A DNA stretch of 64,000 bases from Paraburkholderia ribeironis (GTDB lineage: Bacteria; Pseudomonadota; Gammaproteobacteria; Burkholderiales; Burkholderiaceae), in NCBI RefSeq assembly GCF_900019265.1, contig NZ_CYGX02000025.1:132796-196795 (forward strand), written 5' to 3'. A program made the translations under genes and the position numbers. The notes below the pieces were generated by a model that was not told where the DNA came from, ran no database searches, and was given only the letters and a program-made list of their open reading frames with translations. Shown piece by piece: positions 26,332 through 35,907 of the stretch (positions are counted from its first letter, which is position 1; every line of letters starts with the position of its first letter).

Positions 26332-26985
26332 ATGACCGCATTCCTGCTGATCTGGAGCCCCAAAAAATGGCCGTGGCCCGAGTTGCCCGACGTGGCGAAA
26401 CGCGTCGCCGCGGGCGTCGCGGTGACCGACGTGTGGGGCTGCGGATTTGCGCGCGGCATCGTGCCGGGCGATCGGGTGTTCCTGCATCGCGTCGCCCAGC
26501 AACCGAAAGGCATTTTCGGCTCCGGCTACGTGACGCGCGCACCGTACGAGGTGCCCGACCCAGCGACGAAACGCGGCTACCGCCTCTGCATCGACTTCGT
26601 GTACGACTGGCTCGTCGACGCGCATGAAGCGCCGGTGATTCCACGCGAGATGTTGCGCACGCATCCATTCTCCGTGCAGACATGGGATGCGCAGAGTTCG
26701 GGCACGGTCATCAAGCCGATCGCCGAAGGTGCGCTGGAAAAGCGCTGGGCCGAACTCACCGGCAAGCGCAAGCCGCCGAAGCCCGACACGCCGACCAGCC
26801 CCACGCGTTCGACCAAAGTCACGGCTCACGCGGCCGCGGCACAACGCGCGGCCGCGAGTCCCCCAGAGACGAAGCCGGGAACAGCCAGCGAACCGCCGAC
26901 GAGGCCCGCCAGCAGAACCGCAATGAAAAACACCGCGGCCGCCAAGGCACAGACGAAGACCACGAAGCGCGCGCTGAAAGCTTGA
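26332..26985 (+). CDS. EVE/PUA-like domain protein with basic low-complexity tail
   Basis: A 217-residue protein. Residues 3-120 resemble the EVE/PUA-like fold next to McrB- and HNH-type restriction nucleases: [36 protein letters not shown] and [18 protein letters not shown] domains bind modified nucleobases. Residues ~140-217 are Lys/Thr/Pro/Ala-rich ([18 protein letters not shown]... to KTTKRALKA), probably disordered and nucleic-acid-binding. No nuclease domain is attached, unlike most relatives. Role unknown; an RNA- or DNA-reader is an inference. Confidence 0.65.
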   Translation: MTAFLLIWSPKKWPWPELPDVAKRVAAGVAVTDVWGCGFARGIVPGDRVFLHRVAQQPKGIFGSGYVTRAPYEVPDPATKRGYRLCIDFVYDWLVDAHEAPVIPREMLRTHPFSVQTWDAQSSGTVIKPIAEGALEKRWAELTGKRKPPKPDTPTSPTRSTKVTAHAAAAQRAAASPPETKPGTASEPPTRPASRTAMKNTAAAKAQTKTTKRALKA

Positions 26986-27133
26986 AAAAGTTGAGCCGAA
27001 CGCCATCCCCACAGGGCCAGCCGCAAAACCCGCCGACGCCGAGTCCGGTACAATTTCCCCATCTATCCCAGCATCGCGCGAATCGCCCACGGGCAGTCTG
27101 CGCCGCTGCGCAACCCCTATTCCAGCCATCGCC

Positions 27134-28417
27134 ATGTCCAAAAACGAACTCCTCTTCGACCGCGCGCAACGCACTATCCCCGGTGGCGTGAACTCGCCGG
27201 TCCGCGCATTCCGCTCCGTCGGCGGCACGCCACGTTTCATCGAGCGCGCGCAAGGCCCGTACTTCTGGGACGCGGACGGCCAGCGTTACATCGACTACAT
27301 CGGCTCGTGGGGTCCCATGATCCTCGGCCACGTTCATCCGGAAGTGCTCGAAGCGGTGCAGCGCGTGCTGGTCAACGGCTTCTCGTTCGGCGCGCCGACC
27401 GAGTCGGAAGTGCAGATCGCCGAAGAAATCTGCAAGCTGATGCCTTCGATCGAACAGGTCCGCATGGTATCGAGCGGCACGGAAGCGACCATGAGCGCGC
27501 TGCGTCTCGCTCGCGGCTTCACGAACCGCAGCCGCATCGTCAAGTTCGAAGGCTGCTATCACGGTCACGCGGACAGCCTGCTGGTCAAGGCCGGCTCGGG
27601 CCTGCTGACCTTCGGCAATCCGACTTCGGCGGGCGTGCCGGTGGATATCGCGAAGCACACCACCGTGCTCGAATACAACAACGTCGCCGAACTGGAAGCG
27701 GCGTTCAAGGCATTCGGCAACGAGATCGCATCGGTGATCGTCGAGCCGGTCGCGGGCAACATGAACCTCGTGCGCGCGACACCCGAATTCCTGCAAGCGT
27801 TGCGGCGTCTGTGCACCGAGTACGGCTCGGTGCTGATTTTCGACGAGGTGATGTGCGGTTTCCGCGTCGCGCTCGGCGGCGCGCAGCAGGTCTACGGCAT
27901 CACGCCGGACCTGACGTGTCTGGGCAAGGTGATCGGCGGCGGCATGCCGGCGGCGGCCTTCGGCGGACGGCGTGACATCATGGCTCACCTCGCGCCGCTC
28001 GGCGGCGTCTACCAGGCGGGCACGCTGTCGGGTAATCCGATCGCGGTCGCCGCGGGCCTGAAGACGCTGCAACTGATCCAGGCGCCGGGTTTTTACGACA
28101 CGCTCGCCGCGCGCACGAGGCGTCTCGTGCAAGGTCTCGCGCAGGTTGCCGGCGAAGCCCGCGTGCCGTTCGCGGCCGATTCGCTTGGCGGCATGTTCGG
28201 CCTCTACTTCACCGAGTCGATCCCGACCAGCTTCGCCGAAGTCACGCAGAGCGACGTGCCGCGTTTCAACGCGTTCTTCCACCAGATGCTCGACGCGGGC
28301 GTCTACTTCGCACCGTCGGCGTATGAGGCGGGCTTCGTTTCGATCGCACACGACGATGCGATCATCGACGCCACGATCGACGCGGCGCGCGGCGCGTTCG
28401 CGTCGCTCGCGGCCTGA
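27134..28417 (+). CDS. hemL: glutamate-1-semialdehyde 2,1-aminomutase
   Basis: A 427-residue PLP enzyme making 5-aminolevulinate, the first tetrapyrrole precursor in the C5 pathway. The start [32 protein letters not shown], the FDEVMCGFR Asp and the PLP Lys265 in [16 protein letters not shown] are all canonical. A TACAAT -10-like box lies at 27049-27054. It is co-oriented with the rib genes but separated from ribD by 78 bases. Confidence 0.97.
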   Translation: MSKNELLFDRAQRTIPGGVNSPVRAFRSVGGTPRFIERAQGPYFWDADGQRYIDYIGSWGPMILGHVHPEVLEAVQRVLVNGFSFGAPTESEVQIAEEICKLMPSIEQVRMVSSGTEATMSALRLARGFTNRSRIVKFEGCYHGHADSLLVKAGSGLLTFGNPTSAGVPVDIAKHTTVLEYNNVAELEAAFKAFGNEIASVIVEPVAGNMNLVRATPEFLQALRRLCTEYGSVLIFDEVMCGFRVALGGAQQVYGITPDLTCLGKVIGGGMPAAAFGGRRDIMAHLAPLGGVYQAGTLSGNPIAVAAGLKTLQLIQAPGFYDTLAARTRRLVQGLAQVAGEARVPFAADSLGGMFGLYFTESIPTSFAEVTQSDVPRFNAFFHQMLDAGVYFAPSAYEAGFVSIAHDDAIIDATIDAARGAFASLAA

Positions 28418-28495
28418 TGCCGGCATGACGCGACTACCGCCGCAACCGAAGCCGAAGCTCAACCCAGCCTAGCCACCGTACCCGACCGGACCCCG

Positions 28496-29653
28496 ATGTT
28501 TTCACAAACCGACTTCGTCCATATGGAACGCGCGTTGGCGTTGGCCAGGCGCGGCATGTACAACACCGACCCGAATCCGCGCGTGGGTTGCGTGCTCGTC
28601 AAGAACGGCGAGGTAATCGGTGAAGGTTTCACGCAACCGGCCGGCCAGGATCACGCGGAGATTCGCGCGTTGAAGGACGCGCGCTCGCGCGGCCATGATC
28701 TGCGCGGCGCCACCGCCTACGTGACGCTCGAACCGTGCAGCCACTTCGGCCGCACGCCGCCGTGCGCGAACGCGCTGATCGAAGCGCAGGTCGCCCGTGT
28801 GGTCGCGGCGATGGAAGATCCCAATCCGCAGGTGTCGGGCCGTGGCCTCGCGATGCTGCGCGACGCCGGCATCGAAGTGCGTTGTGGGCTGCTCGCCAAC
28901 GAGGCACACGAACTGAACATCGGCTTCGTGTCGCGCATGACGCGCGGCCGCCCCTGGGTACGCATGAAAGTGGCGGCCTCGCTGGATGGCCGCACCGGCT
29001 TGCCGTCGGGCGTCAGCCAGTGGATCACCGGCGCGGCGGCACGCGCCGACGGTCACGCATGGCGCGCTCGCGCGTCGGCGATTCTGACCGGCATCGGCAC
29101 CGTCAGGGAAGACAATCCGCGCATGACGGTACGCGACGTCGACACGCCGCGCCAACCGCACCGCGTGCTGATCGATAGCCAGCTCGAGGTGCCACCGGAT
29201 GCGCACATTCTGGCCGGCGCGCCCACGCTGATTTTCTGCGGCCATCTCGATCAGGGGCGTGCCGATCGCGCCAGCGCGTTGCGCGACCGCGGCGCCGAGA
29301 TCGTCCCGCTGCCCAACGAAGCCGGCAAGGTCGATCTGCCTCGCGTGCTGAAAGTGCTCGGCGAGCGCAATGTGAACGAACTGCACGTCGAAGCGGGCTA
29401 CAAGCTGAACGGCTCGCTGCTGCGCGAAGGCTGCGTCGATGAATTGCTCGTGTATCTCGCGCCGAGTCTGCTCGGCATGGATTCGATGAGCATGTTCAAC
29501 CTCGGCGCGCCTGAAACGCTCGAAGGCCGTGTCAAACTGAATTTCCACGCGGTCGACCGGATCGGCGACGATCTGCGGATCCTCGCGCGCTTCGCGCCGC
29601 TGGCCGCCTCCAAAGTCGGGGCCGACTTCCCGCACCCTCCCGTTTCGAATTGA
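28496..29653 (+). CDS. ribD: bifunctional riboflavin deaminase/reductase RibD
   Basis: A 385-residue enzyme doing the second and third steps of riboflavin synthesis. The N-terminal zinc deaminase has HAE (His53) and PCSHFGRTPPC (Cys81, Cys90); the C-terminal reductase has RPWVRMKVAASLDGRTGLPS and LHVEAGYKLNGSLL. Note Gly-Tyr in the usual EGGPTL position (EAGYKLN), as in other Betaproteobacteria. It leads ribE by 13 bases. Confidence 0.95.
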   Translation: MFSQTDFVHMERALALARRGMYNTDPNPRVGCVLVKNGEVIGEGFTQPAGQDHAEIRALKDARSRGHDLRGATAYVTLEPCSHFGRTPPCANALIEAQVARVVAAMEDPNPQVSGRGLAMLRDAGIEVRCGLLANEAHELNIGFVSRMTRGRPWVRMKVAASLDGRTGLPSGVSQWITGAAARADGHAWRARASAILTGIGTVREDNPRMTVRDVDTPRQPHRVLIDSQLEVPPDAHILAGAPTLIFCGHLDQGRADRASALRDRGAEIVPLPNEAGKVDLPRVLKVLGERNVNELHVEAGYKLNGSLLREGCVDELLVYLAPSLLGMDSMSMFNLGAPETLEGRVKLNFHAVDRIGDDLRILARFAPLAASKVGADFPHPPVSN

Positions 29654-29666
29654 AAGGATTAGCACG

Positions 29667-30281
29667 ATGTTCACAGGAATCGTCGCGGCAGTGGGCCGCA
29701 TCGAATCAGTCAAGCTGCTGGGCACGCACGGCGACGCAGGCGTGCGCCTGAACGTGGAAGCCGGCGGGCTCGACCTCGGCGACGTGCAGCTCGGCGACAG
29801 CATCACGATCCAGGGCGCCTGCATGACCGTGGTCGCGAAAACCGACCATTCGTTCGAAGTCGACGTGTCGCGCGAAAGTCTGAACTGCACGGCGGGCCTT
29901 GGCGAACCCGGCGAAGTCAATCTCGAGAAAGCGCTGCGCGCGCACGACCGGCTCGGTGGCCATATCGTCTCCGGCCATGTGGACGGTCTTGGCACGGTCA
30001 CGCATTTCGCGCCGGTCGGCGAATCGCACGAACTGCGCGTGCTCGCGCCGCGCGAGATCGGCCGCTACCTCGCGTACAAGGGGTCCATCACGGTCAACGG
30101 CGTGAGCCTGACCGTCAACTCGATCAAAGATCGCGACGATGGTTGCGAGTTCTCGATCAACCTGATCCCGCACACGGTCGACGTGACCGCGCTCAAGCAT
30201 CTGCGTGAAGGCACGCGGGTGAATCTGGAGATCGATCTGATCGCGCGGTATGTGGAGCGCATGCTGAACGCGCCGAAATAA
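29667..30281 (+). CDS. ribE: riboflavin synthase alpha subunit
   Basis: A 204-residue enzyme built from two lumazine-binding repeats that dismutates 6,7-dimethyl-8-ribityllumazine. MFTGIV at the start, GACMTVV in the first barrel, GGHIVSGHVDGLG, and GVSLTVNSI in the second barrel mark it. GAAAGGATTAGC supplies the ribosome site. A 198-base gap with no flavin riboswitch separates it from ribBA. Confidence 0.96.
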   Translation: MFTGIVAAVGRIESVKLLGTHGDAGVRLNVEAGGLDLGDVQLGDSITIQGACMTVVAKTDHSFEVDVSRESLNCTAGLGEPGEVNLEKALRAHDRLGGHIVSGHVDGLGTVTHFAPVGESHELRVLAPREIGRYLAYKGSITVNGVSLTVNSIKDRDDGCEFSINLIPHTVDVTALKHLREGTRVNLEIDLIARYVERMLNAPK

Positions 30282-30479
30282 CCGTCCGCGACGCCTGCCA
30301 TGCATGGGCTGACGGCGGCGCCCTGCCGCTTTCAGCCGGTTCATGCAGCCATCGTTTTGCCAGCATAACAAGAGCGGATGGCGCGCCGCCAGTCGGCCAA
30401 ACGGCCGATGCCATTCGGCGGAGGCGACTTGGACTCGCGCGTGGCGTAAAATACGCGCTTTCCCGAAAATCTCGCCAAC

Positions 30480-31613
30480 ATGACGCTCGCCTCCACTCCA
30501 GAGATCATTGCCGAACTCAAAGCCGGCCGGATGGTGATCCTCGTCGACGAAGAAGACCGCGAAAACGAGGGCGACCTCGTGATCGCCGCCGAGTTCGTTA
30601 CGCCGGAAGCGATCAACTTCATGGCCCGCTACGGTCGCGGCCTGATCTGTCTGACGCTCACGCAGGAACGCTGCAAGCTGCTGAACCTGCCGCTGATGAC
30701 CTACCGCAACGGCACGCAATACGGAACGGCCTTCACGGTCAGCATCGAAGCGGCCGAAGGCGTGACCACCGGCATTTCGGCGGCCGACCGCGCCCGCACG
30801 ATCGCCACGGCGGTCGCAGCGGATGCCAAGGCCGAGCACATCGTGCAACCGGGCCACGTCTTTCCGATCATGGCTCAGCCCGGCGGCGTGCTGGTGCGCG
30901 CCGGCCATACCGAGGCGGGTTGCGACTTCACCGCGCTGGCCGGTTTGACGCCGGCTGCGGTGATCTGCGAAGTCATCAAGGACGACGGCACGATGGCGCG
31001 CCTGCCGGACCTGATGGAGTTCGCCAGGGAACACGGTCTGAAAATCGGCACGATCGCGGATCTGATCCACTATCGCAGCCGCACCGAATCGATCGTCGAG
31101 CGCATTTGTGAGCGCACCATGCAGACGGCGCACGGCGCGTTTCGCGCGGTCATGTATCTCGACCAGCCGAGCGGCCAGCCGCATATCGCACTGGTGCGCG
31201 GCACGCCGAGCCCGGAGCAGGACACGCCGGTGCGCGTGCACGAGCCGCTGTCGGTGCTGGATCTGCTCGAAGTCGGCGAATCGACTCACTCGTGGACGCT
31301 GGACGCGGCAATGAAAGAGATCGCCCAACGCGACCTCGGTGTGATCGTGCTGCTGAATTGCGGAGACTCGAAAGAGCATCTGATCGACGTGTTCAAGGCG
31401 TTCGACTCGAAGGAAAAGGCGGACGCGCTCAAACGCCGGCCGGTCGACTTCAAGACGTACGGCATCGGCGCACAGATCTTGCGCGAGCTCGGTGTCGGCA
31501 AGATGCAGGTGCTGTCGAACCCGCGCAAGCTGGGCAGCATGTCGGGTTACGGGCTCGAAGTCACCGGCTTCATACCCATGCCTGGCAGTATCGCGCAGGT
31601 CCCGCAAGGCTGA
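30480..31613 (+). CDS. ribBA: 3,4-dihydroxy-2-butanone-4-phosphate synthase with degenerate GTP cyclohydrolase II domain
   Basis: A 377-residue RibBA-like protein. The N-terminal RibB domain is intact: [21 protein letters not shown], and [20 protein letters not shown] with AGCDF. The C-terminal RibA-like domain keeps the fold and tail ([24 protein letters not shown]), but the zinc motif of cyclohydrolase II, normally GDxxxSxxCDCxxQL, is absent and replaced by [14 protein letters not shown]. It should therefore make the butanone phosphate, not open GTP; a separate RibA is expected elsewhere. It precedes ribH by 48 bases. Confidence 0.92.
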   Translation: MTLASTPEIIAELKAGRMVILVDEEDRENEGDLVIAAEFVTPEAINFMARYGRGLICLTLTQERCKLLNLPLMTYRNGTQYGTAFTVSIEAAEGVTTGISAADRARTIATAVAADAKAEHIVQPGHVFPIMAQPGGVLVRAGHTEAGCDFTALAGLTPAAVICEVIKDDGTMARLPDLMEFAREHGLKIGTIADLIHYRSRTESIVERICERTMQTAHGAFRAVMYLDQPSGQPHIALVRGTPSPEQDTPVRVHEPLSVLDLLEVGESTHSWTLDAAMKEIAQRDLGVIVLLNCGDSKEHLIDVFKAFDSKEKADALKRRPVDFKTYGIGAQILRELGVGKMQVLSNPRKLGSMSGYGLEVTGFIPMPGSIAQVPQG

Positions 31614-31661
31614 TCCGACCATTCACGCGCTCAGCGCCCACTCAAACACTACGGAATTCAC

Positions 31662-32174
31662 ATGGAAATCGGACAATACCAACCGAATCTCGACGGCGAC
31701 GGACTGCGCATCGGCATCGTCCAGGCGCGCTTCAACGAACCCGTCTGCAACGGCCTCGCGGACTCCTGTATCGAAGAACTCGAACGCCTCGGCGTGACCG
31801 GCCAGGACGTACTGCTCGTCACGGTGCCGGGCGCACTGGAAATCCCGCTGGCGCTGCAAAAGCTTGCGGAAAGCGCGCAATTCGACGCACTGATCGCACT
31901 TGGCGCGGTGATTCGCGGCGAGACGTACCACTTCGAGCTGGTGTCGAACGAAAGCGGCGCGGGCATCACGCGCATTGGCCTCGACTTCGGCATTCCGGTT
32001 GCGAACGCCGTGCTGACCACCGAGGACGACGAGCAAGCTGTCGCTCGCATGACCGAGAAGGGGCGTGACGCAGCACGCGTGGCCGTCGAAATGGCGAACC
32101 TCGCCGTCGCGCTCGAACAACTCGGCGGCGACTATGAAGAAGAAGACGAAGACGAAGACGAGGAACAGGCATGA
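31662..32174 (+). CDS. ribH: 6,7-dimethyl-8-ribityllumazine synthase
   Basis: A 170-residue lumazine synthase. [17 protein letters not shown], the substrate loop [28 protein letters not shown] (catalytic His) and [13 protein letters not shown] are present. The C-terminus carries an unusual acidic tail, nearly all Glu/Asp over the last 15 residues. The ATG of nusB overlaps its stop (ATGA). Confidence 0.96.
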   Translation: MEIGQYQPNLDGDGLRIGIVQARFNEPVCNGLADSCIEELERLGVTGQDVLLVTVPGALEIPLALQKLAESAQFDALIALGAVIRGETYHFELVSNESGAGITRIGLDFGIPVANAVLTTEDDEQAVARMTEKGRDAARVAVEMANLAVALEQLGGDYEEEDEDEDEEQA

Positions 32175-32605
32175 AGAGCGCACGCCGACGCTCCCGTGAA
32201 CTTGCCACGCAGGGGCTTTACCAGTGGTTGCTGTCGGGTTCGTCCAGCGGTGAGATCGATGCGCAACTGCGCGGTGCGCAAGGCTTCGACAAAGCCGACC
32301 ACGAGCACCTTGACGCCCTGCTGCATGGCGTGATCCGCGATTCGGAGGCGCTATCCGCCGACATCGCTCCGTGTCTTGACCGCCCGATCGACCAGCTCTC
32401 ACCGGTCGAACGCGCGGTGCTGCTGGTCGCCGCGTTCGAGCTGAAGAATCACGTCGATATCCCGTATCGCGTGGTCATCAACGAGGCGGTCGAACTCGCC
32501 AAAACGTTCGGCGGCGCGGACGGCTACAAGTACGTGAACGGCGTGCTGGACAAACTCGCCGCGCAACTGCGCGTGGCCGAAACGCAGGCGGCGCGCAAGC
32601 GCTGA
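32171..32605 (+). CDS. nusB: transcription antitermination factor NusB
   Basis: A 144-residue all-helical factor binding boxA RNA with S10 in rRNA antitermination. [40 protein letters not shown] and [28 protein letters not shown] match the family. It overlaps ribH by 4 bases, a common ribH-nusB arrangement. Confidence 0.96.
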   Translation: MKSARRRSRELATQGLYQWLLSGSSSGEIDAQLRGAQGFDKADHEHLDALLHGVIRDSEALSADIAPCLDRPIDQLSPVERAVLLVAAFELKNHVDIPYRVVINEAVELAKTFGGADGYKYVNGVLDKLAAQLRVAETQAARKR

Positions 32606-32612
32606 GCGCCAC

Positions 32613-32643
32613 GCGCATGACGCGTCAGGGTGGTGTCATGCGC
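32613..32643 (+). terminator. hairpin after nusB
   Basis: GCGCATGAC (32613-32621) pairs perfectly with GTCATGCGC (32635-32643) 8 bases after the nusB stop. There is no T-run, so it may stabilise the 3' end rather than terminate. Confidence 0.4.
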
Positions 32644-32746
32644 CGCGCCTAACGCGGCCACCGGACCGCTTGCAAGGACGGCGTAGCGCGCATCGAGCCA
32701 TGCGCGAACACCGTCCCGCTTTTGCTTCTGAACTGGATTTGATTGT

Positions 32747-33943
32747 ATGAACTCCGTGACCGAACCCTTGGTGCGGCTTGCTGCTCGCGTCGACGCCATC
32801 CAGCCTTTCTACGTGATGGAACTGGCCAAGGAGGCCGCGCTGCTCGAGCGCGACGGACGCAACATCATTCACATGGGAATCGGCGAGCCCGATTTCACCG
32901 CGCCGGAACCGGTCATCGAAGCCGCGGCCGGCGCGCTGCGCCGTGGCGTCACGCAATACACAAGCGCACTCGGCCTGCATGCGCTGCGTGAAGCGATTTC
33001 GGCGCACTACGCCGCGGTCTATGGCGTCAGCGTCGATCCGGCGCGGATCGTCGTCACCGCGGGGGCCTCGGCTGCATTGCTGCTGGCCTGCGCAGCGCTG
33101 GTCGATCGCGACGACGAAGTGCTGATGCCCGATCCGTGCTATCCGTGCAACCGTCATTTCGTGATCGCCGCCGAAGGCCGGCCGGTGATGGTGCCAAGCG
33201 GCCCGGCCGAGCGTTTCCAGTTGACCGCCGCCGATGTCGAGCGCCTGTGGAATGAGCGCACTCGTGGCGTACTGCTCGCGTCGCCGTCGAACCCGACCGG
33301 CACGTCGATCGAACCCGCCGAACTCGAGCGCATCGTCAAGGCGGTGCGTGCGCGTCGCGGCTTTACCATCGTCGACGAGATCTATCAGGGTTTGAGCTAC
33401 GACGCGAAGCCCGTGTCAGCGCTCTCGTTCGGTGACGACGTGATCACCGTCAACAGCTTCTCGAAGTACTTCAACATGACCGGCTGGCGTCTGGGCTGGC
33501 TGGTGGTGCCGCCCGGCATGGTCAGCGCTTTCGAAAAGCTCGCCCAGAACCTGTTCATCTGCGCGTCGGCGCTCGCGCAGCATGCGGCGCTCGCCTGTTT
33601 CGAACCGGACACCATCGCGATCTACGAAGCCCGCCGTCTGGAGTTCAAGCGCCGCCGCGACTTCATTGCGCCGGCGCTGGAATCGCTGGGCTTCGCGGTG
33701 CCGGTGATGCCCGACGGCGCGTTTTACGTATATGCCGATTGCCGCACCGTCGCGCATGAGGCAGCCGGCGACAGCGCGGCGCTCACCAGCGCGATGCTGC
33801 ACGATGCGGGCGTGGTGCTAGTGCCGGGCATGGATTTCGGCACGCACGCGCCGAAGGAGTACATCCGCTTGTCGTACGCCACCGCGTATCCGAAGCTTGA
33901 AGAGGCGGTCGAACGGCTAGCGAAGCTGTTTGGGCGGCATTGA
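32747..33943 (+). CDS. PLP-dependent aminotransferase, class I
   Basis: A 398-residue fold-type-I aminotransferase of the AspC/AlaT-like group. MGIGEPDFTAPEPV, GLHALREAIS, ASPSNPTGT, VDEIYQGLSYD and the PLP lysine in NSFSKYFNMTGWRLGWLV are present, and the final Arg is in YIRLSYAT. The amino donor and acceptor cannot be read from the sequence. Confidence 0.92.
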   Translation: MNSVTEPLVRLAARVDAIQPFYVMELAKEAALLERDGRNIIHMGIGEPDFTAPEPVIEAAAGALRRGVTQYTSALGLHALREAISAHYAAVYGVSVDPARIVVTAGASAALLLACAALVDRDDEVLMPDPCYPCNRHFVIAAEGRPVMVPSGPAERFQLTAADVERLWNERTRGVLLASPSNPTGTSIEPAELERIVKAVRARRGFTIVDEIYQGLSYDAKPVSALSFGDDVITVNSFSKYFNMTGWRLGWLVVPPGMVSAFEKLAQNLFICASALAQHAALACFEPDTIAIYEARRLEFKRRRDFIAPALESLGFAVPVMPDGAFYVYADCRTVAHEAAGDSAALTSAMLHDAGVVLVPGMDFGTHAPKEYIRLSYATAYPKLEEAVERLAKLFGRH

Positions 33944-34027
33944 CGGACCCGTCAGTGGGCGGCCCGCTATCTTGGGGAGCAGCGCGCCGGCGCTCTCACG
34001 ACCGTCGGACAACCAACCATCAGACGT

Positions 34028-34059
34028 AAAAAAAGGACACTCATGGTGTCCCTTTTTTA
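34028..34059. terminator. bidirectional terminator, aminotransferase / transglycosylase
   Basis: GGACAC (34035-34040) pairs with GTGTCC (34046-34051) and is flanked by seven A's on the left and six T's on the right, so it can terminate the aminotransferase and, on the other strand, the lytic transglycosylase. Confidence 0.88.
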
Positions 34060-34105
34060 TAGCGACCGGTCTTGTATCACATGACCAGCGTCACGCCGCG
34101 AGATC

Positions 34106-35302
34106 TCAAGCGCCCAACTCCGAGGCCGATGCCACGTGTTTCGTCGCGCCATTGCCGGCGTCGTCCTGCTCGGAAGCCGGCGTCTTGATCGAGTTGGTCG
34201 CGCCCAGCGAATGACCGCTTTCGAGCGTCACCTGCACACGCTTGCCACTGCTTGCAGCGACCGCCGCCGGATTGGTCGACGCGGTCAGAACCGGCGCCTG
34301 CGGCGCATTGATCGGCACCTTGCGGCCATGCGCCACGTCGCGCAGACGGCCGCGCTCGGCCATCACCTTGGCGCCGTAGCCACCGTCGTCCTGCGAGCTC
34401 GAGCCGACGTACAGGCGCAAGCCGCCGGGCAGCGAGCCGCCGCGGGCGATGCAATCCTTCAGCACCAGCGCGCCCACCTTGATGTTCGCGACCGGTTCGA
34501 GCGCCGCGCTCTGGCCGCCGAAATACTGGAATTTGTCCGAGTGAACTTTGGACATCACCTGCATCAGACCTTGCGCGCCCACGCCGCTCTCGGCATACGG
34601 GTTGAAGCCCGATTCGATCGCCATCACGGACAGCAGCAGAAGCGGATCGAGACCGACTTCGCGGCCTGTGTCGAACGCCGCCTTCACGAGTTCGCTGACG
34701 GGCTCCTGAGCGACGCGATAACGCCGCGCCAGGTACGACCCGACCAGATCCTGCTCGCGGCTCGATACCAGCACGCGGTCATCGCGTGCGTCGGCCGATA
34801 CGCGCTGCGCCGGAATCAGCCGCGCCAGCGCGTTAACGCTTTGCATGGTGCGCGGGTCGAGACCGTTGAGCGCGGCGATGCCCATTCCGGCCGAGCCGGA
34901 CTTGTCGAACGCGTTATCGAAGCTGGTGTTGCTCGCGGTCAAGGTAGTGATGGCGTTGTTCGCGCCGCTTGAGGTGTCGATGCTGGTGCTGCCCGGCGAA
35001 TTGGCCGACAGCGACTCGTCGGCGGGCGCGCCAGCGCTGCCCGACGGCGCGAAAGACGGCAGCGGGTGGCCCTGCAGCAGGCGCGCGGGACCCGCCTGCA
35101 CGGCGGCGGAAATGACCGGCATCAGCCGGGCGGCCAGCACGCCGCGCCAGGAGGGCATCAGCCACAGTGCGATTGCCAGCACGACAGCGATGCCGCCGAC
35201 GATGCTGAACAGGTGATGACTCATTCGCGTCCCGCGACGCAGCACACCACGCACTACCTGCGCGATTCGCTCATCGGGACGCCACGATAACCAGGCGTTC
35301 AT
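34106..35302 (-). CDS. membrane-anchored lytic transglycosylase (SLT domain)
   Basis: A 398-residue protein that cleaves peptidoglycan glycan strands. A basic N-terminus precedes one membrane segment at about residues 29-48, then a Ser/Ala/Asn-rich linker, then the SLT catalytic domain: SVMAIESGFNPYAESGVGAQ with the catalytic Glu, then LMQVM. A Ser/Ala-rich tail of about 70 residues follows. GGGAG precedes the ATG. The catalytic domain should face the periplasm. Confidence 0.9.
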   Translation of the reverse strand: MNAWLSWRPDERIAQVVRGVLRRGTRMSHHLFSIVGGIAVVLAIALWLMPSWRGVLAARLMPVISAAVQAGPARLLQGHPLPSFAPSGSAGAPADESLSANSPGSTSIDTSSGANNAITTLTASNTSFDNAFDKSGSAGMGIAALNGLDPRTMQSVNALARLIPAQRVSADARDDRVLVSSREQDLVGSYLARRYRVAQEPVSELVKAAFDTGREVGLDPLLLLSVMAIESGFNPYAESGVGAQGLMQVMSKVHSDKFQYFGGQSAALEPVANIKVGALVLKDCIARGGSLPGGLRLYVGSSSQDDGGYGAKVMAERGRLRDVAHGRKVPINAPQAPVLTASTNPAAVAASSGKRVQVTLESGHSLGATNSIKTPASEQDDAGNGATKHVASASELGA

Positions 35303-35907
35303 TCAGATCTCCCATGTTGCATGATCCGCGAACCCCGCCCGAAGAAAACGGCGGCACTACACGTTCGCAGAGTCAAGACATCGCCCGCTCTGTCTGGTTA
35401 GAGCAGCGGCGACGTCGGGAAAACGGCAAATACCGTTTGTGGGGAGCCGTCCTGAAAAAGCGCCCGCATACATGCAGACGCTGGCTCCCACGCGAAAAAC
35501 CAGCGTCAGTTGGCGCTGGCAGGGACTTCAATTTGACCGACAAATACCGTGCAGGGTCGGTAAAGCGGGCGACGCGTTGCGTCGAAAGGGACCTGGGGCG
35601 GTGGTAAAAAGGTTCACGCCCTGCAACTAATGTGGGCCGATTTTATGCAGGGTTTTATAGATCGTCAACACTATGAAATCTTAAATTTATAACTATTTGT
35701 AATTATGACGGGTGCCCAATCGGCCGAGAGCGGCGGCGCACGCGCGTTTTAGCGGGTCTTCCTCCCCCGTTCAGCCTTCGACCATTTGGTTGATCTACGT
35801 GCGGTAGCCAACGCAGGTAAAATCGACAATCGTTTTGGCGCCGCGAAGCCTGCCGCGCCGTTCCCGCCGTTTCCTTTTGCCGCTCATGCGGCACTGACCC
35901 GCACCAG
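35303..35907. other. long intergenic region before ubiD
   Basis: About 600 bases without a convincing gene; a 97-codon open frame at 35314-35607 lacks a ribosome site and family likeness. Bases 35625-35705 are AT-rich and TAAAAT at 35818-35823 is a candidate -10 for ubiD. Confidence 0.45.

Noticed and set aside
26819..28462. 547-codon minus-strand frame opposite hemL
   Set aside because: Shadow of hemL; no ribosome site or family likeness.
30282..30479. Possible FMN riboswitch ahead of ribBA
   Set aside because: The conserved FMN aptamer blocks (such as the paired GGGTG/ACCGGCGGT segments) are absent.
35314..35607. 97-codon frame upstream of ubiD
   Set aside because: No Shine-Dalgarno and Arg-rich shadow-like composition.
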